A DNA stretch of 64,000 nucleotides from contig JBITNC010000002.1 of NCBI GenBank assembly GCA_050084985.1, positions 8,370,001-8,434,000 of the forward strand, given 5' to 3'. Within the stretch, counting starts at the first letter, position 1; every line of letters begins with the position of its first letter. Position numbers and translations under genes: made by a program. Below, piece after piece: positions 61,741 to 64,000 of the stretch. The stretch comes from Nageia nagi (taxonomy: Eukaryota > Pinophyta). The notes beneath the pieces are model-generated. The model was given only the letters and a program-made list of their open reading frames with translations. It was not told where the DNA came from and ran no database searches.

Positions 61741-62300
61741 TTAAAAGTAAATAATCATGATGATATCACATGACATGACATAGAGGTTGAGAGGAAGCAC
61801 ATCATGGAGAGAGGGGAGGTCAACCTTGTTAGGAACAAAATGCTAAAAACCCATCCTAATCCCATGTGTTATTCCAAGCTAGGGAGAGTATCAAATATTT
61901 GTGCACCCTAACTTCATACCTCTTAAAACCCAACATAATAAAGTTGAATGCTCTAAATGTTTTACAACTTCTTCCTTGCCTACTTGGCTACTTATAACTA
62001 AGGTTTCAAGCCATCATCATTAAATTTGATAGGTTAATTATGCATCATCATAGAAACTATCTAAAATAATACATTTCTAAAGTCATACCCATGGTTACAC
62101 TTGCACTAGTAATTGAGAATTAAGGTACATATTTAATTAACTTACCAAATTTGATGAGGACAATACGAAATTTAGTTATAAGAAAACAACTAGGCGAGGA
62201 AGAAGCTATAAAAACTTTAAAATGATTTGACTTTATTAAGTTGGATTTTAAGAGGCTTAAATTTAGGGTGTACCACTACTAGATCCTTTTCCCTATCAAT

Positions 62301-63180
62301 GATATATTTAAAAGAAATTTAAAATGATTGTACTTATAGTTTACTTACTAACACAAAAATTTATAAAAGTTAATAATTTAATGCATAAAAATTGATATTT
62401 TAATGCATAACTACGATATCAAACATGTTCTATCAATGGAAAAATATATGGCAATAACCCTCACAACCATTAAAACGTGCTCAACTATTGGCCCCTCTCC
62501 CCTAGCTTTCCAATAGCATGAGAGAGAAGAGGTCTTATTGGTGCAAGAAGGGTAGAAGGTAGGTGACATGTGGATATCTAATGATGTACATTATTTTCAT
62601 GCAAGGTATGATAATCAGTAAATGTGAGTCTTAGATTTTTCAAAGAAACACCTTCGTGTACTTAATGATATCAAGCTTGAAATTTGACACTCGTATTGAA
62701 CATTTTTAGGGTTTTTAAACATTTTTTATGATAATTTCTTATTTTTAACCATCACATATGAAGGGTATATATTCTTTATTACTGTCAAAATTATTTATAT
62801 ATAAAAATAAAAAAATTATAAATTTATCAATTTTTTAAAATATTCATCTAAAATTGATATATATAGGGGAAAGAAAGAAAGAAAGTTTATTGATGTCCAT
62901 GGAAGACCAAGAGCGATCTATGGGACAACTAGATGGGAGTGCCATGTATGTCATAGCTGGTGGGAATTGAACACGAGACTCAGGACACAAAGAGGAACCA
63001 ATAGTTGAGCACGTTCTAATGGTTGTGAGGGTTATTATCATATATTTATTCCTTCATAAAACATATTTGGTCTAATAGTTGTACATTAAATTATCAATTA
63101 TTATTCATTAAATTATCAAACTTTATAAATTTTTATGTTAATAAATAAATTATAAGTAATCAATTTAAATTTATTTTTAT
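62301..63180. mobile_element. Foldback or MITE-like element with arms of about 185 bp
   Basis: The left arm 62301-62491 is the reverse complement of the right arm 62998-63180 with scattered changes. The best-kept core is ACCCTCACAACCATTAAAAC then GTGCTCAACTATTGG. The loop of about 506 bp has no gene. Its right side holds a (GAAA)n tract at 62873-62885, and on the minus strand a GTGTTCAATTCCCACC word that resembles a B box. Exact ends and target duplication could not be fixed. Confidence 0.6.
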
Positions 63181-64000
63181 GTCAAGAGGCATAACTATAG
63201 TTGTAACAAGGGGGTGAAGTGGAGAGCAAAATATTACATGTGAGTCCATTCTATTAAACAATTGGCAGGAAAAATATAAAAAAAAATTATAGAGTTAACT
63301 TAAATAAACCAACACATATTTAAAAAAAAAAGGTATAAATATATGCAAATTCAATCCATATAATTGGAAGTCTATTATAATTTATTTATCGCTTCCATGT
63401 AAGATCTCACTCTTTATTATTATATTTATTATTTTTAATATTTCACTAAATTTTAAAAAAAATGCTATAAAATTTTAAATAAGTTTGATATAAAAACATT
63501 TCACTATAAAATTTAGATTACAGATTAAAATTTAATATTGAGTATACATTTAGATTAAAGATTAAATTTAAATATTCAATATTGTATATTTTAGATTACA
63601 GATTAAATATATTTTAGATGATATATATTTTAGGTTATTTTCACAATTAAATATATTTTAGATTACACCTAATATTTGCATAAAGTGATTATTTTAAATG
63701 TAATTTTTATTTTTAAAATTAATTTTATTTGTAAATTAGTCATATTAATGTTATATTTAAATTTTAATATGTTATTTTTATTAGTTATATTTAAAATAGT
63801 TATATTTTTTAATATCAAATAGCTTTAAATAAAGGGTAATATCAATTTTGCAAATTAGAAATAGATTAATGATATTTTTATTAGTTAAAAATAGATTAAT
63901 GCTATATTAAAATTTGGCAAGTACTTTGATACTTTAATGTTGATACCAATATTATATCTAATTTGATAGTTTTATATAATCTAAAACTAGCTTTGATATA
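63181..64000. other. Very AT-rich DNA with ATATTTTAGATTA-type repeats
   Basis: At 63520-63670 short repeats of TTTAGATTACAGATTAAA and AAATATATTTTAGAT occur. No gene on either strand. Confidence 0.5.

Noticed and set aside
62940-62970. B box-like GTGTTCAATTCCCACC on the minus strand as a tRNA gene
   Set aside because: No D arm, anticodon arm or acceptor pairing; it lies in the loop of the foldback element.

Overview
The window looks like intergenic, repeat-dominated nuclear DNA of a land plant with a large genome. It is strongly AT-rich, with one GC-rich intronless receptor-kinase gene in about 60 kb of retrotransposons and decayed mobile DNA. The receptor kinase type and the mass of old LTR elements suggest a seed plant, quite possibly a gymnosperm. 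That placement is an inference; no species is recognised.

Layout. 1-14230 holds two related non-autonomous LTR elements in head-to-head orientation: a minus-strand one running off the left edge, with its 5' LTR at 4373-4849, and a complete plus-strand one at 5777-14230 with 476-bp LTRs. A solo LTR (14547-15012) and the 3' end of a second LTR family (about 15290-16205) follow. The only convincing intact host gene is at 18508-20886 (minus): a 792-residue G-type lectin S-receptor-like protein kinase with signal peptide, B-lectin, S-locus, PAN, transmembrane and non-RD kinase parts. Part of its 5' flank is repeated at about 30456-30790.

22551 to about 30450 and 41858-61504 look like two copies of one large, decayed DNA-transposon family. 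They share near-identical outer ends, long homologous blocks, clusters of a BamHI-like palindrome near the right end, and a minus-strand proline-rich coding remnant. The second copy also carries a broken transposase-like gene (42368-44830) with a GHGKGEHDGAGA motif. That copy contains a 39-bp minisatellite, which was split by a young, nearly complete Ty1/copia element (45344-53945) with 491-bp LTRs and a perfect CTTCA target duplication. Its gag-pol is closed by several single stop codons, most of which look like C-to-T changes at CAG or CAA.

Between and around these lie two copia gag pseudogenes (30835-31393 and 34589-35265), a short-LTR element (38412 to about 40475), tRNA-like modules, several tandem arrays, a long AT/GT microsatellite, and a foldback element with arms at 62301-62491 and 62998-63180. 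Apart from the receptor kinase, whose job is probably cell-surface perception, nothing here forms a pathway. The biology is mainly element insertion, nesting, non-autonomous amplification and mutational decay.
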